From: Sphingomonas hankookensis
Lineage (GTDB): Bacteria > Pseudomonadota > Alphaproteobacteria > Sphingomonadales > Sphingomonadaceae
Assembly (NCBI RefSeq): GCF_022664465.1
Contig: NZ_JAKREV010000003.1
Span: 124,001 to 188,000, forward strand
Reading direction: 5' to 3'
DNA length: 64,000 nt
The notes under the pieces are model-generated. The model saw nothing but the letters and a program-made list of their open reading frames with translations. It was not told the origin of the DNA and ran no database searches. Of the stretch, positions 39,644 through 49,184 are shown piece after piece. Made by a program: the position numbers and the translations under genes. Every line of letters starts with the position of its first letter. The stretch's first letter is position 1.

Positions 39644-40714
39644 TTACAATAGGTCGAGTTGTCCGCTGGGCTCTTCGCCTGCGCCAAAGCCGGCCATCGT
39701 CACCCCGACCAGCCGCAACCCCGTGCGCAACGGGTAGAGCGTCGCGATCAGGCTGCGGGCGGTGGCGTGCAGGGTGGCGCGATCGGCGACGGGGGCGGTC
39801 AGCGTGCGGCTGCGGGTGACGATGCGGAAGTCGGCGTATTTCGCCTTCACCGTGACGGTGCGGCCGTGCTGGCCGGTCCGCTCGACCCAGTCCCAGACGT
39901 CGTCGGCCATCGCCAGCACGCGTTCCTCGATCGCTGCCGGGTCGGTCAGGTCGTGGTGGAAGGTCGTTTCTGAGCCGGACGACTTGCGCACGCGGTTGGG
40001 GCGGACCGGGCGGTGATCCTCGGCGCGGGCGATGCCGTGATACCAGCTGCCCGCCTTGCCGAAGGTGCGTTGCAGGGCGGGCAGGTCCCAGCTCGCCAAG
40101 TCGGCGCCGGTGCGGATGCCCAGCGCCTCCATCCGCTCGACCGTCTTGGGGCCGATGCCGTGGAACTTGCCGACCGGCAATGACGCGACGACACGCGGGC
40201 CGGCCTTTACCGGAATCACGAACTGGCCGTTGGGCTTGTTCATGTCGGAGGCGAGTTTGGCGAGGAACTTGTTGTAGCTGATCCCGGCCGACGCGGTCAG
40301 GCCGGTGGTATCGAGGATGCGGGCGCGGATTTCCTCGGCGGTGGCAGTGGCGCTGGACAGGCCGCGGCGGTTGGCGGTGACGTCGAGATAGGCTTCGTCG
40401 AGCGACAGCGGCTCGACCAGGTCGGTATAGTCGAGGAAGATTTCGCGGATTTGCTGGCTGACCGCCTTGTACACCTCGAAGCGGGGGCGGACGAAGATCA
40501 GGTCGGGGCAGCGGCGGATGGCGGTGACCGAGGGCATGGCGGAGCGCACGCCGAACACACGGGCTTCGTAGGAGGCGGCGGCGACGACGCCCCGCCCGCT
40601 CGACCCGCCGACCGCGACCGGCTTTCCCTTCAGCTCGGGCGCGTCGCGCTGCTCGACCGACGCGAAGAAGGCGTCCATGTCGACATGGATGATCTTGCGG
40701 GTAGGGTCCGACAT
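39644..40714 (-). CDS. dinB: DNA polymerase IV, Y family
   Basis: 356 aa. Error-prone translesion polymerase. The palm metal sites are HVDMDAFFASVEQRD near 10 and SLDEAYLDVT near 105; ASYEARVFGVRSAMP near 48 is the finger. Helix-hairpin-helix GIGPKTVERMEALGI is near 185. The little-finger domain runs to about 345, and the C-terminal GQLDLL is a beta-clamp binding motif. A near-match to the alphaproteobacterial LexA box lies about 47-61 bases upstream. Confidence 0.96.
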   Translation of the reverse strand: MSDPTRKIIHVDMDAFFASVEQRDAPELKGKPVAVGGSSGRGVVAAASYEARVFGVRSAMPSVTAIRRCPDLIFVRPRFEVYKAVSQQIREIFLDYTDLVEPLSLDEAYLDVTANRRGLSSATATAEEIRARILDTTGLTASAGISYNKFLAKLASDMNKPNGQFVIPVKAGPRVVASLPVGKFHGIGPKTVERMEALGIRTGADLASWDLPALQRTFGKAGSWYHGIARAEDHRPVRPNRVRKSSGSETTFHHDLTDPAAIEERVLAMADDVWDWVERTGQHGRTVTVKAKYADFRIVTRSRTLTAPVADRATLHATARSLIATLYPLRTGLRLVGVTMAGFGAGEEPSGQLDLL

Positions 40715-40760
40715 CTCGCGGGTTTACAATGGCCTGCGGACGAGTTTGCCCTTTCGCGCA

Positions 40761-40775
40761 GAAGCGCGCAAGAAC
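40761..40775 (-). promoter_or_regulatory. possible LexA (SOS) box ahead of dinB
   Basis: Read on the minus strand: GTTC, seven bases (TTGCGCG), CTTC. The alphaproteobacterial LexA consensus is GTTC-N7-GTTC, so one base differs. Position upstream of dinB is plausible, but a single near-match is weak evidence. Confidence 0.35.
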
Positions 40776-40818
40776 AAAGGGAGAATGATCCGCCCACCGC
40801 TTCGTCCACTTCGCTCAC

Positions 40819-40914
40819 TGTCACCCCGGACATGTTCCGGGGTCCACGGTTCCGCGAAAGTTGCCGGTGTGCGTTCGTGGCACGGTGGACCCCGGAACAG
40901 GTCCGGGGTGACGA
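40819..40914. repeat. R2-type element
   Basis: GTCACCCCGGACATGTTCCG then GGGTCCACGG on the left, GGTGGACCCCGGAACAGGTC then CGGGGTGACG on the right. Fills most of the gap between dinB and the ABC ATPase gene; flanks show nothing else. Confidence 0.8.
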
Positions 40915-40969
40915 AGCTATTGCTGGGAAGGCTGCGTACTAATCCGGCGTTCCAGCGAGCGAAACCCCG

Positions 40970-41905
40970 TCAGCTGTTCGTCAGGTTGAGGAACACATCT
41001 TCCAGATCGGCTTCGCGCGTGACCACATCAACGATGCCATAGCCTTGCCCCGCGACCGCCGCGAGGACCTCGCCGGCGTTGGCCACATCCTTGCGATAGG
41101 TGATCGCGAGCAGCCGGTCGCCCTTGCGCTCGACCTTTTCGAAACACTGCGCATCGGGCAGGTCGGTCAGGTCGCGGTCGAGGGTCAGTTCGACCGCCTT
41201 TTCCTGCGCCATGCCCAGCAGTTCGCGGGTCGGCTGGTTGGCGACGACACGGCCGTGGTTGATGATGGCGATGCGGTCGCACAGCTGCTCGGCTTCCTCG
41301 AGGTAATGCGTGGTCAGCACCACCGTCACCCCGTCGGCATTGAGTTCGCGGACATAGTCCCACAGCTGGTTGCGCAGCTGAATGTCGACGCCGGCGGTCG
41401 GTTCGTCGAGGACGAGGACCGGCGGCGCATGGACCATCGCCTTGGCGACCATCAGCCGCCGCTTCATGCCGCCCGAGAGCGTGCGGGCATAGGCATTGGC
41501 CTTGTCCTCCAGATGCACCGCGCGCAGCAGGTCCATGGTGCGGCGCTTGGCCTTCGGCACGCCGTAGAGGCCGGCCTGGATCTCCAGCGTCTCGGCCGGC
41601 GTGAAGAACGGGTCGAACAGGATTTCCTGATTGACGATGCCGATCGACGCCTTGGCATTGCGGGGATGCTGGTCGATGTCGAAGCCCCAGATCGACGCCG
41701 ATCCGCTGGTCTTGTTGACGAGGCCGGCAAGGGTGTTGATCAGCGTCGACTTGCCCGCGCCATTGGGGCCGAGCAGGCCGAAAATTGTCCCACGCGGTAC
41801 GTCGAACGACACGCCGTCCAATGCGACCTTGGCGGGCGCGCCGCCCTTCCCCGCTGCATAGGTCTTGCACAGGTCGCGGATCGAGATAGCGGCTTGGGTT
41901 TCCAT
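40970..41905 (-). CDS. ABC transporter ATP-binding protein, ABC-2 type, no adjacent permease
   Basis: 311 aa from [12 protein letters not shown]. One ABC ATPase domain: Walker [14 protein letters not shown] near 50, signature [17 protein letters not shown] near 148 and [15 protein letters not shown] near 172, then a C-terminal domain of about 80 residues, as in YadG/NodI-like exporters. Such ATPases pair with an ABC-2 membrane permease, but the neighbours are dinB and a zf-CHCC gene. The permease must be elsewhere, or this is an orphan. The substrate is unknown. Confidence 0.93.
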   Translation of the reverse strand: METQAAISIRDLCKTYAAGKGGAPAKVALDGVSFDVPRGTIFGLLGPNGAGKSTLINTLAGLVNKTSGSASIWGFDIDQHPRNAKASIGIVNQEILFDPFFTPAETLEIQAGLYGVPKAKRRTMDLLRAVHLEDKANAYARTLSGGMKRRLMVAKAMVHAPPVLVLDEPTAGVDIQLRNQLWDYVRELNADGVTVVLTTHYLEEAEQLCDRIAIINHGRVVANQPTRELLGMAQEKAVELTLDRDLTDLPDAQCFEKVERKGDRLLAITYRKDVANAGEVLAAVAGQGYGIVDVVTREADLEDVFLNLTNS

Positions 41906-41986
41906 GGGTGCGCCGATACGCCCGTGGAGCGCGCAAGGGAAGCATCGACTTGTCGCGGGCACAAGCGATTGCTATCGGCTTGGCCC

Positions 41987-42214
41987 ATGCTGCCCCCGCC
42001 CGAAACCCTCCGCGTCACCACCCCCCGCGTCGCCTGCGACGGCGGCGGCGACATCGCCCCCGCGCTCGGCCATCCGCGCGTGTGGTTGCAGATCGACGAG
42101 ACGGGCTATGTCGATTGCGGCTATTGCGACCGGCGCTTCGTGCTGGTCGGCGGGCCGGCGGATGGGGCGGATCATTCGACGTTGAAGGATCATGGGGACG
42201 GCGCCGGGCGCTGA
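41987..42214 (+). CDS. zf-CHCC zinc-finger protein
   Basis: 75 aa. Motif order Cys, His, Cys, Cys: [17 protein letters not shown] and [13 protein letters not shown]. This is the zf-CHCC domain also found in the mitochondrial complex I subunit NDUFS6. In alphaproteobacteria it is a small stand-alone protein, possibly an assembly or accessory factor of complex I. Divergent from the ABC gene with about 80 bases between starts. Confidence 0.88.
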   Translation: MLPPPETLRVTTPRVACDGGGDIAPALGHPRVWLQIDETGYVDCGYCDRRFVLVGGPADGADHSTLKDHGDGAGR

Positions 42215-42502
42215 GATCGACCGCAGGTCGAGCGACACGGGCGCCCGGCCGGCCGGCGGCGGGCAAGCTCGCCCTTGCCCGTCGACCGACGACGCGGCTT
42301 TGCCGCGGCGGGGCTGACTGCCTTCCCATCTACCCAAACGTCATCCCAGCGAAGGCTGGTATCTGCCGGTACTAGCGCGGGACAAGAGCCGCTTGAGGCC
42401 CCAGCCTGCGCTGGGGCGACGGCCTGGATCAAAAGGCTTTAGCACGGCTAGACCGACGGGCCGGCCATTTCCCGTTACCTCCGCAACCGACGCTCACACC
42501 GA
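42215..42502. other. gap with repeat elements
   Basis: No gene. A GC-rich stem region (42236-42300) contains CGACCGACGACGCGG, shared with the gap at about 1054, and the R1 element listed separately at 42338. The last 80 bases before the membrane gene are unremarkable. Confidence 0.6.
42338..42423. repeat. R1 element
   Basis: ACGTCATCCCAGCGAAGGCT opens, with one stem mismatch (GCTGGTAT); GGCCCCAGCCTGCGCTGGGG then CGACG closes. Confidence 0.85.
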
Positions 42503-42934
42503 TTAGGATTCTCTTCGACCGAAAAAATCACGGATGAACCCGCCTACCATCAGCAGCAGTAACGATGCCCCGAGCAAGACGAAGCCAACATAGGCTATCC
42601 AATCATTCCTATCATCCAGCACAGTGGCAGCGTCCGAAGAATAGAACGACAGCGTGAAGGCGCCGAGCATGCCACACAGCATTCCGACCGCAAAGGCGAT
42701 ACCGATCCGCCGCTCGGTAATCGCCGCATCGATACACATGCGGTAGACTGCGGGCCCCGCTCGCAATCCCAGACTAACGGCGGTCGGCAGGCACAGCAGC
42801 GCAAGGACAGTCATTGCCCCGTTCGGTGGCCTACCGGCTTGTAAAGCCGCAATGCCGTGGGCTGCCCCTGTCAAACCAGCGAAAGTAACCAAGATGAACG
42901 CCACAAGATAGTAGAAAGGGTCTTCGTCCTGCAT
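42503..42934 (-). CDS. small integral membrane protein of unknown function
   Basis: 143 aa with four hydrophobic helices (about 8-27, 38-58, 77-97, 112-133) and a short basic tail RDFFGRRES. No conserved motif recognised. It is divergent from tldD, with about 110 bases between starts. Composition is a little less GC-rich than its neighbours. Confidence 0.65.
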   Translation of the reverse strand: MQDEDPFYYLVAFILVTFAGLTGAAHGIAALQAGRPPNGAMTVLALLCLPTAVSLGLRAGPAVYRMCIDAAITERRIGIAFAVGMLCGMLGAFTLSFYSSDAATVLDDRNDWIAYVGFVLLGASLLLLMVGGFIRDFFGRRES

Positions 42935-43045
42935 CGACGAGGGCTATTTTCGACGTCCGACAAAAGGCAAGACGGATCGGATAGCAGGTACGCCAGCAGC
43001 CAACGCCCCCATTCCCCCACGCCACCGCGCCCCTATATTGGCCGG

Positions 43046-44467
43046 ATGACCCCGACCGACCCCCGCTCGTATCTCTATTCCGGCGACCTCGACTCCGCCG
43101 CAGCCCTCCGCGCCACGCAGGCGACTCTGGCCAACGCCGAAGATGGCGAACTCTATCTTCAGTATCGCCGCTCGGAAGCGTTCGGGTTCGACGATGGGCG
43201 GTTGAAGACCGCGTCGTACGACACCCATGCCGGGTTCGGGCTGCGCGCGGTGTCGGGGGAGACGACCGCGTTCGCCCATGCCAACGAATTGTCCGAAGCC
43301 GCGATCCGGCGTGCCGGGCAGACGATGGTGCTGATCGATCCGGCCAAGGGGGCCAAGGCACCACCGCCGCGCGGCAACAACCGCCACCTCTATACCGCGG
43401 CCGATCCGCTCGACCTGATCCCGTTCGCCGACAAGGTGGCGCTGTGCCAGTCGATCGACGCCGCCGCGCGGGCGCGGGACCCTCGCGTCGTGCAGGTTTC
43501 GGCGAACCTGATGGGGTCGTGGACGGTGGTTGAGATCGTGCGGCCCGATGGCTTCGTCGCCACGGACGTCCGGCCGCTGGTGCGGCTGAAAGTGTCGATC
43601 GTGGTCGAGGCGAACGGGCGGCGCGAGACGGGCAGCTTCGGGATCGGCGGGCGTTATCTGTACGAGTCGCTGTTCGCGGACGCGACGTGGAACCGCGCGA
43701 TCGACGTCGCCTTGGGGCAGGCGCTGGTCAATCTGGAGGCGGTGGATGCGCCGGCGGGCGAGATGACCGTGCTGCTGGGTGCGGGCTGGCCGGGGATTTT
43801 GCTGCACGAGGCGATCGGGCATGGGCTGGAGGGCGATTTCAACCGCAAGGGCACCAGCGCCTTTTCCGGCCGCATCGGCGAACGGGTCGCGGCGCCGGGC
43901 GTGACGGTGATCGACGACGGATCGATCGCCGACCGGCGCGGATCGCTCAGCATCGATGACGAGGGCACGCCGACGCAGGAGAATATCCTGATCGAGGACG
44001 GCATCCTGAAGGGCTATATCCACGACCGGCTGAACGCGCGGCTGATGGGGGTTGCGCCGACCGGCAACGGACGGCGGCAGGATTTCTCGCACGCGCCGAT
44101 GCCACGGATGACCAACACCTTCATGTCGGGCGGCAACGACGATCCCGCCGAGCTGCTGTCGCGGGTGAAGAACGGCATCTTCGCCAAGTCGTTCGGCGGC
44201 GGGCAGGTCGATATCGTATCGGGCAAGTTCGTGTTTTCGTGCACCGAGGCGTACCGGGTCGAGAATGGCCGGATCGGCGCGCCGATCAAGGGCGCGACGC
44301 TGATCGGCGACGGGCCGGAGGTGCTGAAGCTGGTGCAGGGCATCGGCAACGACTTCGCGCTCGATGAGGGGATCGGCATGTGCGGCAAGGCCGGGCAGTC
44401 GGTGCCGGCCGGCGTCGGGCAGCCGACGCTGCTGATCGACGGGCTGACCGTCGGCGGCACCGCCTGA
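43046..44467 (+). CDS. tldD: metalloprotease TldD
   Basis: 473 aa. TldD forms a heterodimer with TldE (PmbA) that removes leader peptides and degrades unfolded peptides in the cytoplasm. The zinc motif is LLHEAIGHGLEGDFNRKG near 255, with the third ligand expected in the conserved Cys-containing C-terminal region (FVFSCTEAYRVENGRIG near 400). DDEGTPTQEN near 310 is typical. No tldE is in the window. Its stop shares one base with the start of the DUF2007 gene. Confidence 0.95.
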   Translation: MTPTDPRSYLYSGDLDSAAALRATQATLANAEDGELYLQYRRSEAFGFDDGRLKTASYDTHAGFGLRAVSGETTAFAHANELSEAAIRRAGQTMVLIDPAKGAKAPPPRGNNRHLYTAADPLDLIPFADKVALCQSIDAAARARDPRVVQVSANLMGSWTVVEIVRPDGFVATDVRPLVRLKVSIVVEANGRRETGSFGIGGRYLYESLFADATWNRAIDVALGQALVNLEAVDAPAGEMTVLLGAGWPGILLHEAIGHGLEGDFNRKGTSAFSGRIGERVAAPGVTVIDDGSIADRRGSLSIDDEGTPTQENILIEDGILKGYIHDRLNARLMGVAPTGNGRRQDFSHAPMPRMTNTFMSGGNDDPAELLSRVKNGIFAKSFGGGQVDIVSGKFVFSCTEAYRVENGRIGAPIKGATLIGDGPEVLKLVQGIGNDFALDEGIGMCGKAGQSVPAGVGQPTLLIDGLTVGGTA

Positions 44468-44670
44468 TGCCGCTCGCCGAACTCGGCCGGTTTCCGCGGG
44501 TCGAGGCGCAGATCATCGTCGGGCGGCTGACCAGCGAGGACATACCGGCGGTCGCGTTCGATGGCGAGGCGAGCATCGGCGATGGCAGCTGGCTGCTGAT
44601 CCCGGTGCGGGTGATGGTCGACAAGGACGATCTGGACGCGGCGCGCGCGATCCTCGACAGCACTGCCTGA
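44467..44670 (+). CDS. small DUF2007-type protein
   Basis: 67 aa, ATG overlapping the tldD TGA by one base. The pattern (short, EAQIIVGRLTSEDIPAVAFD then SWLLIPVRVMVDKDDLDAAR) fits DUF2007, called putative signal-transducing, a ferredoxin-like fold. Function unknown. Coupling to tldD suggests a shared role. Confidence 0.8.
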   Translation: MPLAELGRFPRVEAQIIVGRLTSEDIPAVAFDGEASIGDGSWLLIPVRVMVDKDDLDAARAILDSTA

Positions 44671-44700
44671 AAAACAGGCAGTTGTGACGCGCTGCACAAA

Positions 44701-44715
44701 TTAACCGCTCGTTAA
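44701..44715. promoter_or_regulatory. CtrA-type box TTAA-N7-TTAA ahead of glnK
   Basis: TTAACCGCTCGTTAA is an exact match to the CtrA consensus TTAA-N7-TTAA. It is 47 bases upstream of the -24 element of the glnK promoter. CtrA control of ammonium uptake is inferred from this match and from sciP and divK in the same genome. Confidence 0.55.
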
Positions 44716-45156
<441 letters not shown>

Positions 45157-45167
45157 TGGGGGGCATC

Positions 45168-46532
45168 ATGCAACATCCGAAGAAATTGATGGCCGGCGCC
45201 ACGCTCGGCCTGTTCGCCGCGCTGCCCGCCTGGGCACAGGACGCCGCCTTGCAGGCGCCCGCCGCGGCCGCCGCGCCGGTGGCGACCGTCAACAAGGGCG
45301 ATACCGCGTGGATGATGGTGTCGACCGTCCTCGTGCTGATGATGATCGTGCCGGGCCTCGCGCTATTCTATGGCGGCCTGACGCGGACCAAGAACATGCT
45401 GTCGGTGATGACGCAGATCGGCGCGGTCGCCGCACTCGCGATGCTGGTGTGGGTCATGTACGGCTATTCACTCGCCTTCGGCCCCGACGTGTCGAACGCG
45501 ACGCTGGCCAATTTCATCGCCAGCCCGGGCAAGGCGTTCCTGGCGGGCGTCACCGCCGCGTCGCAGGCGGCGACGTTTACCGCCGGGGTCGAGATCCCCG
45601 AATATGTCTTCATCTGCTTCCAGATGACCTTTGCCGCGATCACCATCGCGCTGGTGCTGGGGTCGGTGGTCGAACGCATCAAGTTCGCCGCCGTCATGGT
45701 CTTCGCGATCGTGTGGCTGACCATCACCTATTTCCCGATCGCGCACATGGTGTGGGCGACCAGCGGCTATTTCTTCAAGGCGGGCGCGCTCGACTTCGCG
45801 GGCGGCACGGTGGTGCACATCAACGCCGGCGTGTCGTCGCTGGTGCTGGCCATCCTGCTGGGCAAGCGGCTGGGCTTCCCGACCGAGCGCATGGCGCCGC
45901 ATTCGCTGACGCTGACGATGGTCGGCACCGGGCTGCTGTGGGTGGGCTGGTTCGGGTTCAACGCCGGGTCGGCGCTGGAGGCGAACGGCACCGCCGGGCT
46001 GGCGATGATCAACACCTTCGTCGCGACCGCTTCGGCCGGCCTGTTCTGGATGCTCGCCGAGAAGTTTTCGGGGCACAAGGGTTCGGCGCTGGGCTTCTGC
46101 TCGGGCATCATCGCCGGCCTTGTCGCGGTGACGCCGGCGGCGGGCAATTCGGGTCCGTTCGGCGCGATCGTGCTGGGCGCCGTCGCTTCGGTCGTCTGCT
46201 TCTTCGCGGTGACCGTCCTCAAGCCGAAGCTCGGCTATGACGACTCGCTCGATGCGTTCGGCATCCATGGCGTCGGCGGCATCATCGGCGCGATCGGCAC
46301 GGCGGTGGTCTATGCCCCGTCGCTGGGCGGTCCGGGTGCGGCCGATTACGACATGGGCGCCAAGCTGGGCGTGCAGGTGTTCGCGGTGCTGGTCACCATC
46401 GTCTGGGCCGGCGTCGGCACGACCGTCGCATGGTTCGTCGCCAAGGCGCTGACCGGTGGTCGGGTGTCGAAGGAAGTCGAGCTGGAAGGCCTCGACCTCG
46501 GCGAACATGGCGAGCGCGCCTACAATTACTGA
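45168..46532 (+). CDS. amtB: ammonium transporter
   Basis: 454 aa from MQHPKKLMAG, with GGGGGG 8 bases upstream; an ATG overlapping the glnK stop would add four residues. A signal peptide (LFAALPAWAQDA) is followed by 11 helices. The channel His pair is in YFPIAHMVWATSGYF and DAFGIHGVGGIIGAIGTA, and the cytosolic C-terminus (GLDLGEHGERAYNY) is the GlnK docking tail. Carries NH4+/NH3 into the cell. Confidence 0.97.
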   Translation: MQHPKKLMAGATLGLFAALPAWAQDAALQAPAAAAAPVATVNKGDTAWMMVSTVLVLMMIVPGLALFYGGLTRTKNMLSVMTQIGAVAALAMLVWVMYGYSLAFGPDVSNATLANFIASPGKAFLAGVTAASQAATFTAGVEIPEYVFICFQMTFAAITIALVLGSVVERIKFAAVMVFAIVWLTITYFPIAHMVWATSGYFFKAGALDFAGGTVVHINAGVSSLVLAILLGKRLGFPTERMAPHSLTLTMVGTGLLWVGWFGFNAGSALEANGTAGLAMINTFVATASAGLFWMLAEKFSGHKGSALGFCSGIIAGLVAVTPAAGNSGPFGAIVLGAVASVVCFFAVTVLKPKLGYDDSLDAFGIHGVGGIIGAIGTAVVYAPSLGGPGAADYDMGAKLGVQVFAVLVTIVWAGVGTTVAWFVAKALTGGRVSKEVELEGLDLGEHGERAYNY

Positions 46533-46546
46533 GTTTCTCTTCCGGG

Positions 46547-46635
46547 CGGCGGCCTAGTCCCCTGCCGCCCGGACCCACAGTTTCCTCCTGCGGAAAACAC
46601 CTGGGCCGATGCGGTGACGCATCGGCCCTTTTTTT
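46547..46635 (+). terminator. tandem hairpins ending glnK-amtB
   Basis: First stem CCGGGCGGC / GCCGCCCGG (46547-46573), then a second, near-perfect one: GGGCCGATGCG, GTGA loop, CGCATCGGCCC at 46603-46628, followed by seven Ts. The second is a textbook terminator. Confidence 0.92.
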
Positions 46636-46662
46636 GTGGAGCCGGGGTGCTAGACCGCCGGC

Positions 46663-47457
46663 ATGACCCCTTACCTAGAACTCATGCAGCGCGCCCTGAA
46701 CGACGGCGTTCCGACCGACGACCGCACCGGGGTCGGCACGAGGTCGGTGTTCGGGTACCAGATGCGCTTCGACCTGTCGGCCGGCTTTCCGGTACTGACG
46801 ACCAAGAAGCTGCACCTGCGGTCGATCATCATCGAGCTGCTGTGGTTCCTGCGCGGCGACACCAATGTGCGGTGGTTGCAGGAGCAAAGGGTCAGCATAT
46901 GGGACGAATGGGCCGACGAAAACGGCGACCTCGGCCCGGTATACGGCAAGCAGTGGCGCGATTGGGTGGCGGCGGACGGGCGGCATATCGACCAGATCGC
47001 CGAGCTGATCGCGACCATCCGCACCAACCCTGCGTCGCGGCGCCAGATCGTGACCGCGTGGAACCCGGGCGAGCTGCACGCGATGGCGCTGTCGCCCTGC
47101 CACTGCCTGTTCCAGACCTATGTCGCGAATGGCAAGCTGTCGTTGCAGCTGTACCAGCGCAGCGCCGACATCTTTCTCGGCGTGCCGTTCAACATCGCGA
47201 GCTATGCGCTGCTGACGCATATGCTGGCGCAGCAATGCGATCTGGCGGTCGGCGAGTTCATCTGGACCGGCGGCGATTGCCATTTGTACGAGAACCATCT
47301 GGAGCAGGCCCGTGAGCAGCTGGGCCGGACGCCCGGCCCGCTGCCGCGCCTCGAAATCACGCGGCGGCCCGAGTCGATCGACGGCTATGCCCTCGAGGAT
47401 TTCGTACTGCACGACTATGTGGCCCAGCCGCATATCAAGGCGGCGGTGGCGATATGA
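46663..47457 (+). CDS. thyA: thymidylate synthase
   Basis: 264 aa, the length of the E. coli enzyme. Methylates dUMP to dTMP with methylenetetrahydrofolate. The nucleophile Cys146 lies in [34 protein letters not shown] near 20, [11 protein letters not shown] near 125, [20 protein letters not shown] near 165 and the C-terminal VAI are typical. Followed by folA with a four-base overlap, so substrate recycling enzymes are co-expressed. Confidence 0.98.
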   Translation: MTPYLELMQRALNDGVPTDDRTGVGTRSVFGYQMRFDLSAGFPVLTTKKLHLRSIIIELLWFLRGDTNVRWLQEQRVSIWDEWADENGDLGPVYGKQWRDWVAADGRHIDQIAELIATIRTNPASRRQIVTAWNPGELHAMALSPCHCLFQTYVANGKLSLQLYQRSADIFLGVPFNIASYALLTHMLAQQCDLAVGEFIWTGGDCHLYENHLEQAREQLGRTPGPLPRLEITRRPESIDGYALEDFVLHDYVAQPHIKAAVAI

Positions 47458-47933
47458 TCGACGCCATCCTCGCGCGGGCCGACAATGGCGTGATCGGGAT
47501 CGACGGCCAGTTGCCGTGGCACCTCCCCGCCGACCTCAAGCGGTTCAAGGCGCTGACCATGGGCCGGGCGATGGTGATGGGGCGCAAGACGTTCGAGAGC
47601 TTTCCCGCCCCCCTGCCCGGCCGGCGGCATATCGTGCTGACCCGCTCGACCGACTGGCGCGCGGACGGGGCGGAGGTGGCGCATAGCCCCGAGGAGGCGC
47701 TGGCGCTGGCCGGGCCGGACGCGGCGGTGATCGGCGGGGCGGAGGTGTTCGCACTGCTGCTGCCGCAGATCGAGCAGATCGAGCTCACCGAGGTCCATGC
47801 CAGCCCGCAAGGCGATGCGATCGTCCCGCCGTTCACCGGCTGGGTCGAAGCGTGGCGCGAGGATCACAGTGCCGCGGGAGAACGTCCGGCGTACAGCTTC
47901 GTCCGATTGCTCCGCCCGCCTGCCTCCGCGTAA
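47454..47933 (+). CDS. folA: dihydrofolate reductase
   Basis: 159 aa. Reduces dihydrofolate, the by-product of ThyA, with NADPH. Motifs: [20 protein letters not shown] near 10 (acidic Asp in the substrate pocket), [13 protein letters not shown] near 42 and [12 protein letters not shown] near 90 (NADPH). The ATG overlaps the thyA stop. Together they form a thyA-folA operon. Confidence 0.97.
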   Translation: MIDAILARADNGVIGIDGQLPWHLPADLKRFKALTMGRAMVMGRKTFESFPAPLPGRRHIVLTRSTDWRADGAEVAHSPEEALALAGPDAAVIGGAEVFALLLPQIEQIELTEVHASPQGDAIVPPFTGWVEAWREDHSAAGERPAYSFVRLLRPPASA

Positions 47934-47981
47934 AGGGGCCCATGGCGTCGATCGCGACGCCCAAGGGGGCGTGAGGGGCGG

Positions 47982-49175
47982 ATGCGTAGGGCGGTCTGGT
48001 GGGGCGTGGCGGCGCTGGCAATACTGGCCGCTGCCTTTTTCGCGCTGGCGCCCGGAATCGTCGAGCGATCGATGAACAAGGTCGAGCCGAGCGCGGCGCT
48101 GGCCAGGCGGATGGCGGCGGCGCCTGCGCCGGTGGTGGCGGCACCGATCGTCGACCTGCATGCCGACACGCTGCTATGGTCGCGCGACCTGTTGAACCGG
48201 GGCACGCGCGGGCAGGTCGACCTGCCGCGGTTGCAGGCGGGGCATGTCGCGTTGCAGGTGTTCTCTTCGGTCACGAAGACGCCGCGCGGGCAGAATTACG
48301 ATGCGAACGACGGCGACAGCGACAACATCACCCCGCTGGTGATCGCGCAGTTGCAGCCGGTGCGGACCTGGGGATCGTTGCTCAACCGGTCGCTGTGGCA
48401 TGCGACGAAGCTCAGGCGGACGGCGCGGGCGTCGGGCGGGCAGCTGCGGCTGGTGGCGAGTGCCGCCGATCTCGACGCGCTGCTGGCGGCGCGGGCGCAG
48501 GCGCGATCGGCACCGGTCGGCGCGCTGCTGTCGATCGAGGGGCTGAACGGGCTGGAGGGTGAGCTTGCCAATCTCGACCGGCTGTATCGCAGCGGGTTCC
48601 GCATGGCGGGCCTTGCCCATTTCTATGACAACGAGGTCGCCGGATCGATGCACGGCCGCGTCAAAGGCGGGCTCACTCCGTTCGGGCGACGGGTCGTCGC
48701 ACGGATGGAGGACAAGGGCATGATCGTCGACGTGGCGCATGCCAGCCACGCCGCGCTGGCCGACGTGCTGCGGATCGCGCGGCGGCCGGTGGTGTCGAGC
48801 CATGGCGGGGTGCAGGCGACGTGCAACGTCAACCGCAACCTGACCGACGACGAGGTGCGCGGCATCGCCCGCACCGGCGGGATCGTCGGCATCGGATACT
48901 GGCCGGGCGCGGTGTGTTCGACCGATCCGGCGGCGATCGCCCGCGCCATCGTCCATGTCCGCGACATCGCGGGCATCGACCATGTCGCGCTGGGGTCCGA
49001 TTTCGACGGCGCGGTAACCACCGGGTTCGATACCGCCTGGGTCGCCCTGGTCGCCGAGGCGCTCAAGCAGGCGGGCATGGTGCAGGGAGATATCGACAAG
49101 GTGATGGGCGGCAATGCCCTGCGCGTGCTGCGCGCCGGGATGCAGCCCCTTTCGCCGCCCGCCCCCGCCCGCTAA
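47982..49175 (+). CDS. membrane dipeptidase, M19 family, membrane-anchored
   Basis: 397 aa. A single N-terminal helix (about 5-25, WWGVAALAILAAAFFALA) anchors or exports the protein. Metal-binding motifs: VDLHADTLLW near 57, SIEGLNGLEGE near 190, VDVAHASHAAL near 247, VSSHGGVQATCNVNRNLTDD near 270 and GSDFDG near 337. It is diverged from the paralogue at 2113. It sits between folA and ribF, 9 bases before ribF. The substrate is unknown. Confidence 0.92.
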   Translation: MRRAVWWGVAALAILAAAFFALAPGIVERSMNKVEPSAALARRMAAAPAPVVAAPIVDLHADTLLWSRDLLNRGTRGQVDLPRLQAGHVALQVFSSVTKTPRGQNYDANDGDSDNITPLVIAQLQPVRTWGSLLNRSLWHATKLRRTARASGGQLRLVASAADLDALLAARAQARSAPVGALLSIEGLNGLEGELANLDRLYRSGFRMAGLAHFYDNEVAGSMHGRVKGGLTPFGRRVVARMEDKGMIVDVAHASHAALADVLRIARRPVVSSHGGVQATCNVNRNLTDDEVRGIARTGGIVGIGYWPGAVCSTDPAAIARAIVHVRDIAGIDHVALGSDFDGAVTTGFDTAWVALVAEALKQAGMVQGDIDKVMGGNALRVLRAGMQPLSPPAPAR

Positions 49176-49184
49176 GGGGCGGCG

